Assembly (NCBI GenBank): GCA_965153355.1
Contig: OZ231126.1
Location: 38,998,001 to 39,062,000, forward strand
Source of the DNA: Flaccisagitta enflata
Taxonomy: Eukaryota; Chaetognatha; Sagittoidea; Aphragmophora
Length of the DNA stretch: 64,000 bases
Reading direction: 5' to 3'
Shown: in pieces, positions 32,658 through 45,094 of the stretch
How the letters are laid out: every line of letters starts with the position of its first letter
How positions within the stretch are numbered: position 1 is the first letter of the stretch
The notes under the pieces: generated by a model
Told to the model about the DNA's origin: nothing
Seen by the model: only the letters and a program-made list of their open reading frames with translations
Database searches by the model: none
Position numbers and translations under genes: made by a program

Positions 32658-33128
32658 GTGTAGTGAAATTACAAAATTTAGGGTGCGTCTGCATTCACCA
32701 TATCATTTGGATAATTCATCTGGATATCAATATCCGGATATTCTTCATAGTAGCAGGGGGACTGCGGAGCCCCAAAGGGGTAAATAAGAGAGATACACCA
32801 CCCAGTAGGCGACCAATGTCTGGTGGATCATCCCTCTCAACAATCTGAAACGTCAGATGGACTTAAAAATGTTGAAAAAATCGCCCTCATCCAGCATCTT
32901 TCTCATCTGTGTGAATTATCGAAATTCCCATTAAAATTACTGCATTTTTAGGGCTTTTCGCCACAAAAAGTTTTAATTCCTGATCACTTTCAACAATACC
33001 AAGTGTTTTTTATGTGATCGCTGATATGGAATGTAACAGGTGATTGATTAATAAAACAAAACTCAAAATTGCTGCAAGTTGCTGCAAGTTACAGCATGTT
33101 GCTGCAGGCAACATGGTAATTTAAGCCA

Positions 33129-33333
33129 AACAAGGGTGGATACACGGCCACCCAAGTCATGTGCAGGAGGGCAGGGGCCGTAATTAAAGTCACTTGATCA
33201 TTTGGGCAGGAGCAGTGGGGCCAGAGACCACATAAAACAAAAAAAGTAAAGGGTGACAGACCAACAAGTGGACCAACAGATGGACGTACGGACCAACAAA
33301 GCGGGGTGTAGTCGCGTACCACGTGACAAAAAA
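33129..33333 (+). mobile_element. Family A element, GTCGCGTACCACGTGAC subtype, complete
   Basis: AACAAGGGTGGATACACGGC start, GGAGGGCAGGGGCCG and GGGCAGGAGCAGTGGGG blocks, GGACCAACA core, AAAGCGGGGTGTA and terminal hairpin at 33311-33327. Confidence 0.83.
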
Positions 33334-33375
33334 TGTTGCAAATCTGAGAATACATTGATAGGCAATTGAGTCTTT

Positions 33376-33512
33376 AGTTTTAAACTAGCAACTCTATCAG
33401 GAGCTTTGCCCAACAACGCTGAAAAAGCTAATGGTATCAGACCAGCCAGTAGACCAACCAACCAACATAGCGGGTTACTGAGTTGTGGTGTAGCATGCGA
33501 CTACAAATTGCG
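33376..33512 (+). mobile_element. Family A element, partial
   Basis: ACCAACCAACCAAC core, CATAGCGGGTTACTGAG and a decayed terminal end GTAGCATGCGACTAC. Confidence 0.5.
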
Positions 33513-33779
33513 TATGTTCAAAAATATACATCACTGTTTTCTATCATGTTCATTCAGTGGCAGAGATTAGCGTTACTGAGCGTCAGTGGTCGGCCGTTAT
33601 GAGGTCGTTATATGGTCAAAATCCGCCATTTTATGCTAAGGTCGTTATCCCTAAATAACTGGACGTTATTTATATAAGGTTACACATTATCTAAGTAAAT
33701 AATAGATTTTGTAAAAGGTTCATTGCATTTGACTCATGGAAATCCTCGTTATGAAAGATGGATAACATTACCACTTTAC

Positions 33780-33865
33780 TTACTATACTTACCATACTAT
33801 ACTTACTATACTTACTATACTCACTATTCTTACTATACTTTCTATAGTTACTATACTTACTATAC
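33780..33865. repeat. ACTATACTT 9-bp repeats
   Basis: Degenerate array of TTACTATAC/ACTATACTT units over about 85 bp. Confidence 0.8.
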
Positions 33866-33960
33866 TAGGCCCTCTTCTATTCATTTCAGTTAGGGTAGAG
33901 AGATGGATATTGCTCCACCTATCATACTTTGGCCTAAGCACTGTTAAGAGCAAGAGATTA

Positions 33961-33984
33961 AGAGAGAGAGAGAGAGAGAGAGAG

Positions 33985-34062
<78 letters not shown>
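33961..34062. repeat. (GA)n microsatellite
   Basis: About 100 bp of GA with two GAAAGA interruptions. Confidence 0.95.
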
Positions 34063-34063
<1 letters not shown>

Positions 34064-34588
34064 ACACCAAAAGCGGTATAAGATCGACTTAAAGAAACAA
34101 AGAATCTTGGAAGAACAAAAGAGAAGGAGGAGAAAGAGGAAGAAAAGGAGGAGGAGGAGGAAGAGGAACAATCGGTTTTCATGGTGATTTATCCGTTATC
34201 CGTTATCCCATATATCCTATCCGTTACACGGATTGCCGGATCTCGATACCTAATCTCTGTTCAGTGGTGAATATAGTTCCATGACCTTTGATTTATTCCC
34301 CCCCCCCCCACCTTTGATTTTCTTCCCTGAGACTCATCCTGTTGCATCATCAAATCTCTGACTTTCTATGATAAAGCAATAAAACTATGTTTAAAAATCA
34401 AATAGTGTTGAATTGTGTTTTACTAATCAGGTTTTCTGACTCGTTACCGCCAAAATTTCCCAAAATTTTCTTTCATTCTCTTTTGGCGGTCCGTCGGTTG
34501 GTTTGTCAGTTGGTCCCCTTTTTGAGCAGCAGCCCCGAAGGGGTTGATGACCAAAGCTTTCACACATATGGGGAATTTTTTCCTTTTT

Positions 34589-35835
34589 TGGCAGCGGCCC
34601 CGAAGGGGACGAAGTCCTGTAGAACACAGGGGGACTTTTGTTCTTCCGTTTGTTCGTTTCTTCATTTGTTCGTTTGTTCCTCCCCCCCATCAGGCCCCTC
34701 AGGCCTCAAATCTGGCCTCTGAGACCTCAGATTTGGCCTCTCAGGCCTCAAATCCAACTTCTCAGGCCTCAAACCTGGCCTCTCAGGTCTCAAATTAGGC
34801 TTTTCTGGCTTCAAATTTAAATTCTCAGGCCTCAAACCTGGCCTCAAACCTGGCCTCTCAGGCCTCAAGTCAGCTATCTGAGCCTCAATTTATTTCTCTC
34901 AGGCTTCATTTTAGTCCTCTGACCTTTCAAGCCTTCATCCAGCTCTATTAAACTTCAAGTTAGCCCTCTCAAGCTTCAGATTGGCATTACACCGTCTTTA
35001 AATCGAAATGGTAAATAGTAAACCTTTGTAGCTCCAAAACTACTAGCCTAAAAGCCTTCAAATTTTCAGTAAATGTTAGTAACAACTGACCATTTTGTCA
35101 TGCCAAAACTCAGACTTGATAACTGAATAAGTTGGGGGTCTTAAAAGCATTGAAAAGCTATCAAATTTATGGAAAAAGTCAATTTGTCCCAGCTATACTT
35201 GGAAGAATCTTTTTTCTTTTATTGCTTTTTTACTGATTAAGCAACCTTTATCAATTTTTTAGGTAAATGTGTAATCTCTGAAAAATTTCCTTTCATTTGA
35301 GACCAACCCCGGAGTTCTAGCACAATTTTTTTGATATCTCTCTATTGATAAAAACAAGTCTTTTAAAAAAAAATAAAGAAAAAAAGATTCAGCCCTGAAA
35401 TTTGGCATATTTTGTTTGTTTTACTGACCCCAAACTATTCAGTATTAGAATATGAGTTTGGACATGGCAAAATGGTCAGTTGTTACCAACATTCACTGAA
35501 AATTTGAAGGCTTTTAGGCTAGTAGTTTTGGAGCTACAAAGGTTTATAATTTGCCATTTTGATTTAAAGACGGTGTATAAGGCCTTACATCAGCCCTCTT
35601 AGACCTCAGTTTAGGCTCTTGAAGGCCTTCAGTCAGCCCTCTATAGCATCTCATTCACTTCTTCAGGCAGGACGAACGAAAGTCCCCCTGTGTTCTACAG
35701 GACTTTGTCCCCTTCGGGGCCGCTGCCCTGCTCCCCCTCACTCCAATTCACAATCACTCAAAGGAGGGCAATGGGTATCACTGACCACATATTGCCCTTG
35801 GGCGACCTGTTCTTCATTGTACCAGACGTACCACC
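34589..35835. mobile_element. Inner family F foldback with minisatellite core
   Basis: Left arm GCAGCGGCCCCGAAGGGGAC then TAGAACACAGGGGGAC. Core 34690-34970 of GGCCTCAAATCTGGCCTCTC units. Right arm 35680-35728 and beyond to TTGCCCTTGGGCGACCTGTT at 35806, the complement of the F2 start. A TA-flanked MITE sits inside. Confidence 0.8.
34990..35575. mobile_element. TA-flanked foldback MITE, CACCGTCTTTAAAT ends
   Basis: About 130-bp inverted arms starting CACCGTCTTTAAATCGAAAT, flanked by TA at 34988-34989 and 35576-35577. It interrupts the minisatellite of the inner family F copy. No coding frame. Confidence 0.88.
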
Positions 35836-36099
35836 CCTCGAGGCTGAGATATGGGCCTGGAGACTTGGGGGAGGGGGGGTGCAGAGGAGAAGAATAAGGA
35901 AAAAATTCCCCATATGTGTGGAAGCATAGGTTATCAACGCCTTTGGAGCCGCTGCAAACCGACCAATGAATGGACAGGCAGTGGTGTATACCGTTGCGTA
36001 GCACATGACTAAAACCCATCATATTGAGAACAAGCCTCTCATCTTATGTTTTTTTGTCAAATCCCCTGGTATTCATCCCTCTGCACCTTTTTATCTACA

Positions 36100-36446
36100 G
36101 ATGGAACCAATGACAGACTCTCTTAACTGATAAAAGAGTTGCATAGCCTGCATCTAAAAATTTTAAATTTTTAGGTCGGATGTTCCTACTCAAGAACAAG
36201 CCCAATTGGGCGCTAAACACTTATGACTTATATCAAGAGACACATGGACGAACAGACATATCAAATGACAGAGTAGAAATGAGGCTCTCAAACCATGTTT
36301 GTTGATCCTTTTATCTAGTGTAGGATCTCACTGTGGCTAAAGAAAGCCAAGAAGTAGTTTTTACACAGGTGAAACGGACAGATGGAAGACACCGACAAAA
36401 CGGATCTCCTATTGAGATGCATTCCTGAAGGACGCATCTAAAAAGA
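36100..36446 (+). mobile_element. Two decayed family A ends, GATGC-hairpin type
   Basis: GAGTTGCATAGCCTGCATCT then an A run at 36144-36168. A second end GATGC...GCATC (36416-36438) then TAAAAA, after GACAGATGG and GACACCGAC words. Full elements cannot be traced. Confidence 0.5.
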
Positions 36447-36450
36447 TATA

Positions 36451-36784
36451 CCGTATTTTCTCTAAAAAGCGCCCCGGGCGCTTTTGAAATTGAAATATGA
36501 CTTTGCTTTTTAACCCTCCAAATAGCGCCCCCTTTGAATTAAAGATATACTATTATTTGATCTATCTTTTTCATGAAAGGCAATCAAGATGCTAAATTCG
36601 ACTTGAAATAGAGATACTCATTGCATATATCTGTTAAAAGGTCAGTGAAAATAGCTCATTGTGTTGTGTTTTTACATTATTTTACTTTGTATTTCTATGC
36701 AAATGTTTTCTGAAGAGTGTGACACTAAGAAAAAAAATGGGGGGCGCTTTTTAGAGGGGGCGGCGCTTTTTGGAGAAAATACGG
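36451..36784. mobile_element. TA-flanked MITE, CCGTATTTTCTC ends
   Basis: CCGTATTTTCTCTAAAAAGC and its near complement, with GGGCGC boxes inside both ends, flanked by TA at 36449-36450 and 36785-36786. The end sequence resembles MITE ends I recall from several invertebrates; recognition is from memory of the motif only. Confidence 0.83.
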
Positions 36785-36824
36785 TAATCCTGATTGTAGC
36801 AACTTACAAAGTTTTTCAAATCTA

Positions 36825-36945
36825 TTTTTAGTCGTGTGCTACGCGACTCTACACCCCACTTTGTTAGTCTGTACGTTGGTCAGTCAGTTAGTTAGTCAGT
36901 TAGTCGGTTTTGACTGACCTCAAATGTTGCCCCTGCCCATCCACA
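36825..36945 (-). mobile_element. Family A element, 5' part missing
   Basis: T run, hairpin GTCGTGTGCTACGCGAC, CTCTACACCCCACTTTG, GTCAGTTAGTTAG repeats and CCCCTGCCCATCC block. Confidence 0.75.
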
Positions 36946-37189
36946 CGTTAATGGGGAAGCGTTCTTGTTACATTGATTACAATTTCAGTTGAAGGCATTT
37001 TCTATCTGTTTGTCGGTCCGTCAATTGCCTGCCAGTCCATTATGATTGCCCAGGAATGTGTGAGTGTCTGGGGAGGGGGGGAAGTATATGCCCCTGTACT
37101 AATGTATGTTTGCTGCACAGGTTATGAAATAAAATGTCTCAAAGAGCTTGCCTTATGCTTCCCTGCGTCAATCTGTAGCAAGGGAAAAA

Positions 37190-37740
37190 TATCCAATGCA
37201 GCTAACTTGCTGTAGCTTGCAGCAGCTTGCAGCAAAAGAAAATGTTTTCCAGCAGACAATCAACAGGTTAAAACTGACTTTAATAAGATTTTTGACCAAA
37301 TTTTCAAAAGCGATGAGAGCTGGAATGGTAAAATATCACGAGGATCTTGCTTGCTTGCTGCAACTTACTACGGCCTTCTGCACACTTACTGCAGCTTGCT
37401 GCAGCCTGTTACAAAGGTAAAATAAACCTAGTAGAAATATGTTACAAAGCTCTAACTGAGATCATTCAGTACATCACATCCACTATATTGTGGTCTCGAT
37501 CCTCTTTTTGATCAAATTTTCAAAATCTTTAGGACAATTAGGACATTGCTGTAGACCAGAGAAGCTTCAGCAGCTTATTGCTGCAGTAAGGGCTTTGCAA
37601 AAGGTAAAATTTCCTGAGCAAGCATCAATTCACAAAATAAAAGCTGCAATCACTGAAATCATTACCTTTAAATCAAGTTCTGCATTGCATTTTTCATCAA
37701 ATTCTCAAACGACGGGTACTTGCTGTAATTAATCACCCAA
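37190..37740. repeat. Degenerate tandem repeat with GCAGCTTGCTGCA words
   Basis: Three units of roughly 185-215 bp, anchored by TTTTGACCAAATTTTCAAA-like words at 37290, 37505 and 37689 and by CTTGCAGCAGCTTGC-like words. Similar TTGCTGCAAG words occur at 33070 and 38450. No gene seen. Confidence 0.55.
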
Positions 37741-38574
37741 AGTGCAGCAATTTGCAGGAACCGCTGTATTCTCGCATGTTTCACTGTCTTCTGCACACAG
37801 CTACACCAAACAGCATTACCAACTATCATTTATTGTTACAACCAAAGCATTTATCATGTAACTTGAGACTCAGAGGATCTAAGAGACATGACAAACTTGA
37901 GTTTTAGCCAAAAATTCTTAGGTCCTGTATAGATGACAAACATAGTGGGTGAGGGCGATTTTTTCAGCAACTTTGGGCACAGGAAATGGGGCAGATCGTT
38001 CAGGATGTTACTCCACCAGAGTTTGGTCGCCTACTGGGAAAGAAATTGGTTCTCTCCCTTCCCTATTCATAGTGAATTTACAAAATTTACTACATGAAAT
38101 ATCCGGATATTTATATTAGTGGGGGAATTAACTAGGCTTGGAGAGCAAAATATTTTCTCTACCATATCCTCGGGGCAGTCAAAATGCATAATGGACCATA
38201 TTCCAACAATGTGAAACAAGAAAAAGACCAAAAATTTCTAGAAAGGGGTGCCGCAATGGTCATTTTTGCAGCAACTCAGAAATGCAGCAAACAGCTAAAA
38301 AAGCAATGTTAGAATCATTTTTGTCACTAACAACGCTTTAACTCTTTCACAAATTAGAGTGAAATATTGACTTAAATCACGTCAATAAAGCTTGCAATGA
38401 TGAAAAATGATCTGTATTATGTTGAACATGACAGGTTGCAGCAAGTTGCTGAACCAAATGCCCAATTTTTCCCCAAATTGAGCTTTTTTAACTTGAACCG
38501 CTTTTATCGGCCAAGTAGTGTAATAGGAATTCAAGAAATTTATTCTTTGTGTATCTAATGACTAATGAGTTATA

Positions 38575-41332
38575 ACAGGGTGAGCATAAAATTTCGTACT
38601 TGGTCTGTAGCTTGAAAACTATACTTGTTATGGGAGTCATGACCTAAAATTTGAACCAGAGTATCTCAGTTAGTCATGCTAAAAGTAGAAACTAAGAACA
38701 GCTGATAAAATTTCCATACATAGCCATGACATGTACTTAAGAAAAAATAGAAAATTCGATTTTGACATGATTTTATTTGCAGAGCTGTTTTCATTCAAAA
38801 AGGATGGTTGTTGCAACTTTTATGGCCCCTAGATAGAATGTTTGAGAATAAATGTATCAAGGGGAGATAGTTAGGTCATCTAGGAGGATGTTCAGTTAAC
38901 AAAAGTGATATATCAATCAAATTTAGACAAAAGATGCATGTTTTTTTCACCAAATTAGAAATCTGTAGTGACTTTCTACTTATGTCCCTGTTAGTCTAAA
39001 AATGTATTCAGCTGTCTACCATTCATCATTTTTCATTATCTAAAGTATGAAAAATAACCTAGTTTTTAATTTCAAATATTAACTTGAAAGACTTTCTCCA
39101 AATATCCGTCTGAGGAATAAGACTTTCTAGCTCAAAGTTTGGAGGGGTCAAAAGGGCGAGTCCGGGGACCCCTATGAAGTTGGGTCTTGAAATGTGCGTA
39201 ATACTTTGGGGAACACTAATCCAGGCTTGCTTGACCCAATATCAGGTGCGTGTTTGAATGTCTCAAAAAAAAGTGCCCAAAATGGCCGTTTTTGGCGTTT
39301 TTTTGCCTAAAAACCATCTTAAACTTGGAGTAGAGCCATGAAATTTTACATGCACATGTATTAGACCCTAATTGAGCTGCATGTAAAAAATTATGAGGCT
39401 GTGAAAATTTTAAGGTACCTAAAATTTAAAAAAACTGCTTTTTCGCGATTTTCTAAACAAAAAAAAAATTTCGTTACCCCCCTAAAAGTTGACCGATTTG
39501 GACAAAATTTTTACTGGAGGTATTTCACATTATGGACTACCTCCATGTAAAATTTCATCAAAATCGGAGCACTTGAAGTACCAAAAATTGCCTTCGAAAA
39601 TCCAAAATTCTTGAAAAAAAATACCCAAAAATCGTCTTTGGGCCTGAGACATTGCCATGATATGGCAGGCACCTATAAACCATGGGCTGAAATTCCTTTA
39701 GGGGACTCTTGGTGATGCCCAAAAAAAATTTGGTGGCCCTGAGAGCCTTTTTTGGGTGTCAAATAACAATTTAATGAAGACCGTAAAACCAAAAATCGCG
39801 AAAATGGCCAATTTTAGGCCTCTTTTCAACCTGTAACCTAAAAAAAAGTTGAAAAATGGCCCTGAAATTTCAAATGCACATGTATAAGACCCTACTGAAG
39901 CTTTTTTGTAAACAAATAAAAGTTTTTGAAAATTTTATGGTACCTTAATTTTGAAAAAAACGGCTATTTCAAGATTTTTAAACAAAAATTTCGTAACCCC
40001 CCAAAAAGTTGACCGATTTGGACAAAATTTTTACTGGAGGTATTTCACATTATGGAATACCTCCATGTAAAATTTCATCAAAATCGGAGCACTTGAAGTA
40101 CCAAAAATTGCCTTCGAAAATCCAAAATTCTTGAAAAAAATACCCAAAAATCGTCTTTGGGCCTGAGACATTGCCATGATATGGCAGGCACCTATAAACC
40201 ATGGGCTGAAATTCCTTTAGGGGACTCTTGGTGATGCCTCAAAAAAATTTGGTGACCCTGAGAGCCTTTTTTGGGTGTCAAATAACAATTTATTGAAGAC
40301 CGTAAAACCAAAAATCGCGAAAATGGCCAATTTTAGGCCCCTTTAACCTCTAACCTAAAAAAAGGAAAAATGGCCCTGAAATTTCAAATGCACATGTATA
40401 AGACCCTACTGAAGCTTTTTTGTAAACAAATAAAAGTTTTTGAAAATTTTATGGTACCTTAATTTTGAAAAATCGGCTATTTCGATATTTTAAAAAGAAA
40501 AAAAAGCTATACCACCCCCAAAGTTGACGATTCAGACAAAATTTTTACTGGAGGTATTTCACATTATGGACTACCTCCATGTAAAATTTCATCAAAATCA
40601 GAGCACTTGAAGTACCCAATATTGCCTTCGAAAATCCAAAATTCTGGAAAAACCAAAAAATCGTCAAGGAGAGACCATGATATGGCAGGCACCTATGAAC
40701 CATGTGAAATTTTTAGGGGACTCTTGGATGCCTAAAAAATTTGGTGACCCTGAGAGCCTTTTTTGGGTGTCAAATAACAATTTATTGAAGACCGTAAAAC
40801 CAAAATCGCGAAAATGGCCAATTTTAAGCCTCTTTTCAACCTCTAACCTAAAAAAAAGTTGAAAATGGCCCTAAAATTTCAAATGCACAGGTATAAGACT
40901 CTACTGAAGCTTTTTTGTAAACAAATAAAAGTTTTTGAAAATGTTATGGTACCTTACTTTTGAAAAAACGGCTATTTCGCGATTTTTTAAACGAAAAAAA
41001 AATTTCGTTACCCCCCTAAAAGTTGACCGATTTTGAAAAAATTTTTACTGGGGATACCTCATATCATGAATTACCTCCATGTAAAATTTCATCAAAATCG
41101 GAGCACTTTAAGTACCCAAAATTTCCTTCGAAAATCCAATATTCGCCCAAAAATACCCAAAAAATTGTCTTTGAGCCTGAGATATTGCCAAAATGTGGCA
41201 GGCACCTATGAACCATGGGCTGAAATTCCTTTAGGGAACTTTTGGTGATGCTCCGAAAAAATTTGGTGACCCTGAAAGCCTTTTTTGGGTGTCAAATAAT
41301 GATTGTGAAGTGCAATTACTCACCCTTCTCTC

Positions 41333-41422
<90 letters not shown>

Positions 41423-41565
41423 TCTCCTCCTCCTCCTCCTCCCCCTCCTCTCCCTCTTCTTCTCTCTCTCTCTCTCTCTCTTCTCTTCTCTTTCATCATT
41501 TCTGTCACAAACCTCACGTCTTAATCCTAAATTATGGGTTCACCTTTGGATCCATGCATGCAAAA

Positions 41566-41622
<57 letters not shown>

Positions 41623-41648
41623 AGAAAGGAGAGGAGGAGGAGGAGAAG

Positions 41649-41714
<66 letters not shown>

Positions 41715-43997
41715 GAGAGAAGGGTAGGACTTCACTTAATCATTATTTGACACCCAAAAGGCTTCTCTCAGGCCCACTTCAAATTTTTCAGCATCACCAA
41801 AAGTTCCCTAAAGGAATTTAGCCCATGTTCAGGTGCCTGCCACATTTTGGCAATATCTCAGGCTCAAAGACAATTTTTTTAGTATTTTTGGGTAATATTG
41901 ATTTTCGAAGTAATTTTACTTAGTGCTCCGATTTTGATGAAATTTTACATGGAGGTAATTCATGAAATGAAGTATCCCCAGTAAAAATTTTGTCAAAATC
42001 GGTCAACTTTTAGGGGGTAACGGCTTTTTTTTCTTTTAAAAATCGCGAAATAGCCGTTTTTTCAAAATTAAGGTACCATAAAATTTTCAAAAACTTTAAT
42101 TTGTTTACAAAAAACCTTCAGTAGGATCTTACACATGTGCATTTGAAATTTCAGGGCCATTTTTCAACTTTTTTTAAGTTACAGGTTGAAAAGAGGCCTA
42201 AAATTGACCATTTTCGCGATTTTTGGTTTTACGGTCTTCAATAAATTGTTATTTGACACCCAAAAAAGGCTCTCAGGGTCACCAAATTTTTTTTGGGCAT
42301 CACCAAGAGTCCCCTAAAGGAATTTCAGCCCATGGTTCATAGGTGCCTGCCATATCATGGCAATGTCTCAGGCCCAAAGACGATTTTTGGTTTTTTTTTT
42401 CCAGAATTTTTGATTTTTGGAGGCAATATTGGGTACTTAAAGTGCTCCGATTTTGATGAAATTTTACATGGAGGTAGTCCATAATGTGAAATACCTCCAG
42501 TAAAAATTTTGTCTGAATCGGTCAACTTTTTAGGGGGTAACAGTTTTTTTTTCTTTTTAAATCGTGAAATAGCTGATTTTTCTGAAATTAAGGTACCATA
42601 AAATTTTCAAACTTTTATTTGTTTACAAAAAAGCTTCAGTAGGGTCTTATACATGTGCATTTGAAATTTCAGGGCCATTTTTCAACTTTTTTTTAGGTTA
42701 CAGGTTGAAAAGAGGCCTAAAATTGGCCATTTTCGCGATTTTTGGTTTTACGGTCTTCAATAAATTGTTATTTTACACCCAAAAAAGGCTCTCAGGGTCA
42801 CCAAATTTTTTTTGGGCATCACCAAGAGTCCCCTAAAGGAATTTCAGCCCATGGTTCAGAGGTGCCTGCCATATCATGGCAATGTCTCAGGCCCAAAGAC
42901 GATTTTTGGTTTTTTTTTCCCAGAATTTTGGATTTTCGAAGGCAATATTGGGTACTTCAAGTGCTCCGATTTTGATGAAATTTTACATGGAGGTAGTCCA
43001 TAATGTGAAATACCTCCAGTAAAAATTTTGTCAAAATCGGTCAACTTTTAGGGGGGTAACAAAATTTTTTTTTGTTTAAAAAATCGCGAAATAGCCGTTT
43101 TTTCAAAATTAAGGTACCATAAAATTTTCAAAAACTTTAATTTGTTTACAAAAAAGCTTCAGTAGGGTCTTATACATGTGCATTTGAAATTTCAGGGCCA
43201 TTTTTCAACTTTTTTTTAGGTTACAGGTTGAAAAGAGGCCTAAAATTGGCCATTTTCGCGATTTTTGGTTTTACGGTCTTCATTAAATTGTTATTTGACA
43301 CCCAAAAAAGGCTCTCAGGGCCACCAATTTTTTTTTGGGCATCACCAAGAGTCCCCTAAAGGAATTTCAGCCCATGGTTCATAGGTGCCTGCCATATCAT
43401 GGCAATGTCTCAGGCCCAAAGACGATTTTTGGGTATTTTTTTCCAGAATTTTGGATTTTCGAAGGCAATTTTTGGTACTTCAAGTGCTCCGATTTTTATG
43501 AAATTTTACATGGAGGTAGTCCATAATGTGAAATACCTCCAGTAAAAATTTTGTCTAAATCGGTCAACTTTTAGGGGGGTAACGAAATTTTTTTTAATTT
43601 TGAAAATCGCGAAAAAGCAGTTTTTTCAAATTTTAGGTACCTTAAAATTTTCACAGACTCATAATTTTTTACATACAGCTCAATTAGGGTCTAATACATG
43701 TGCATGTAAAATTTCATGGCTCTACTACAAGTTTAAGATGGTTTTTAGGCAAAAAAACGCCAAAAACGGCCATTTTGGGCACTTTTTTTTTAGACATTCG
43801 AACACGCACCTGATATTGGGTCAAGCAAGCCTGGATTAGTGTTCCCCAAGGTATTACGCACATTTCAAGACCCAACTTCATAGGGGTCCCCGGATTCGCC
43901 CTTTTTATGAAACTCTACAGAGACTTATTCCTCAGACGGATATAGGTGTCTTTTCTGTAGATATGATGGCCAGTACGAGATTTTTTGCACACCCTGT
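38575..43997. mobile_element. Giant foldback element (5.4 kb) built of 0.5-kb repeats
   Basis: Ends ACAGGGTG and CACCCTGT are flanked by TA (38573-38574, 43998-43999). Left arm units of about 490-520 bp are anchored by CCTGAGAGCCTTTTTTGGGT at 39739, 40258, 40750 and 41272. The right arm carries inverted units anchored at 41759, 42268, 42786 and 43309. GGCCGTTTTTGGCG and AACACTAATCCAGGCTTGCT blocks lie outside the unit arrays. The centre is CT then GA microsatellite around 41331-41720. The left arm holds about 500 bp more than the right. No protein-coding frame of note. Confidence 0.88.
41331..41720. repeat. Central (CT)n ... (GA)n spacer of the giant foldback
   Basis: CT run 41331-41480 and GA run 41571-41711 are inverted to each other around about 90 bp of ordinary sequence, forming the loop region. 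Long Ser-Leu or Arg-Glu frames are artefacts. Confidence 0.93.
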
Positions 43998-44250
43998 TAA
44001 CACCTGTATTACAACTTTTGGGATTTGTGACAACTTGTAGCAATTGCAGCAAAAACAAAAAAAAATCTGCAGCAACTTGATAAAGGCTTTGAAAAATCTT
44101 TCACCTACTTGAATTTTGCAAAAAAACGAGGATTCCCCAATAAACCAGGCCAAAATAAGGACGCTAAGTGCTCCCCGCAGATTAAAAGTTTGTGAATGAA
44201 CGTGATGAGTGAATGAATGGATGAATGAATGAGTTTATAGAATGGAGACC

Positions 44251-44294
44251 GACCGACACAGCCAGTTATAGAGATGCTTTGTCGCACCTAAAAA
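44251..44294 (+). mobile_element. Family A element, 3' end fragment
   Basis: GACCGACC, CACAGCCAGTTATAGAG and GATGCTTTGTCGCACCTAAAAA-type terminus, related to 27667. Confidence 0.7.
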
Positions 44295-44596
44295 TGCTTC
44301 TTTGAAAGTCATCCATAACAATTCTTGGAGATACAAATTTGTATAACTCTTTTGCTGAATTACTTGTAATAACGTGTATTGACAAGAAAAAGTTGATTCT
44401 AATCAAAGAATCAAAGAAAGAAAAGTGAATAGATAAATGGGTGGACATAAAAATGTAAATAAATGAAAATATAGAACGACGAATATGATTTGATAAATAG
44501 GTCGGGCAATGGACAGTAAGACACTTTTAGGTATGCTATCATGGACTTCAAGGTATGCCATCATGGACTTCCTCATATGCCATCATGAACTTCAAG

Positions 44597-45075
44597 CAGG
44601 CCTGAGCTATATAGCATTTTTGTCAACTATACAATACCAATACAATACTTCTAAATATTGGGAGAATATGGTACAATACCAATATAATACAGTATCGATT
44701 AAAATTGTATACAATACATCATAATACTGTACAATACATTGTAATATCTGAATATTTTTTTTTGCTGTAAGAATAAACTGAGTAATAGAAATAATTTAGG
44801 ATTTAATAGTATACAAAAAATTCATAGAAAAAATTTTCTTTATTGATTCACCAATAAAATTTAGAATCTATATTTTTTGCTCTTCTTCCTCCTTTTCCTC
44901 TCATTCAGTCTTTTTCTCATATGTTGTTTTTTCCATGGATCATTTTCCTTGTTGTATTGTGTGGTATTATATTGTATTAGAAATGATACAAAATTAATTA
45001 GGTTTATTAGGAAAAACCAATACACAAGAATATTGTAAACGCAATAGCAATACCCAATACTATCGCTCAGGCCTG
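44597..45075. mobile_element. hAT-type MITE with 8-bp target duplication
   Basis: CAGGCCTGAGCTAT and ATCGCTCAGGCCTG ends, flanked by perfect ACTTCAAG at 44589-44596 and 45076-45083. The interior is AATAC-rich. It interrupts a local array of GGACTTCAAGGTATGCCATC units. Confidence 0.9.
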
Positions 45076-45094
45076 ACTTCAAGTTATGCCATTA

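Larger units (their letters stand above)
34522..35957. mobile_element. Outer family F foldback hosting a second family F copy
   Basis: AGCAGCCCCGAAGGGGTTGA with CACACATATGGGGAATTTTTT on the left is mirrored by AAAAAATTCCCCATATGTGTG at 35898-35918, closing GGAGCCGCTGC at about 35957. The inner copy occupies 34589-35812. Confidence 0.75.
32785..38047. mobile_element. Inverted pair bounding a 5.3-kb composite element
   Basis: GAGAGATACACCACCCAGTA with GGCGACCAATGTCTGGTGGA on the left and ATCGCCCTCA further in are mirrored at 37942-38047 (TGAGGGCGAT, then TCCACCAGAGTTTGGTCGCC). The interior holds family A copies, a family F nest, two TA-flanked MITEs and a degenerate tandem repeat. No transposase seen. 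Confidence 0.6.
32681..38130. mobile_element. GGGTGCGTCTGCATT-type MITE split by a 5.3-kb insertion
   Basis: 32681-32752 matches one arm of the 56332 MITE up to TTCATAGTA. ATTTACAAAATTTACTACAT and GAAATATCCGGATATT of the other arm resume at 38075. The final terminal part of the right arm is missing or decayed. Confidence 0.6.

Noticed and set aside
41023-43526. Several 60-70-residue frames repeated along the region
   Set aside because: Copies of one another because they sit in the 0.5-kb units of the giant foldback; no codon-position bias seen between units.
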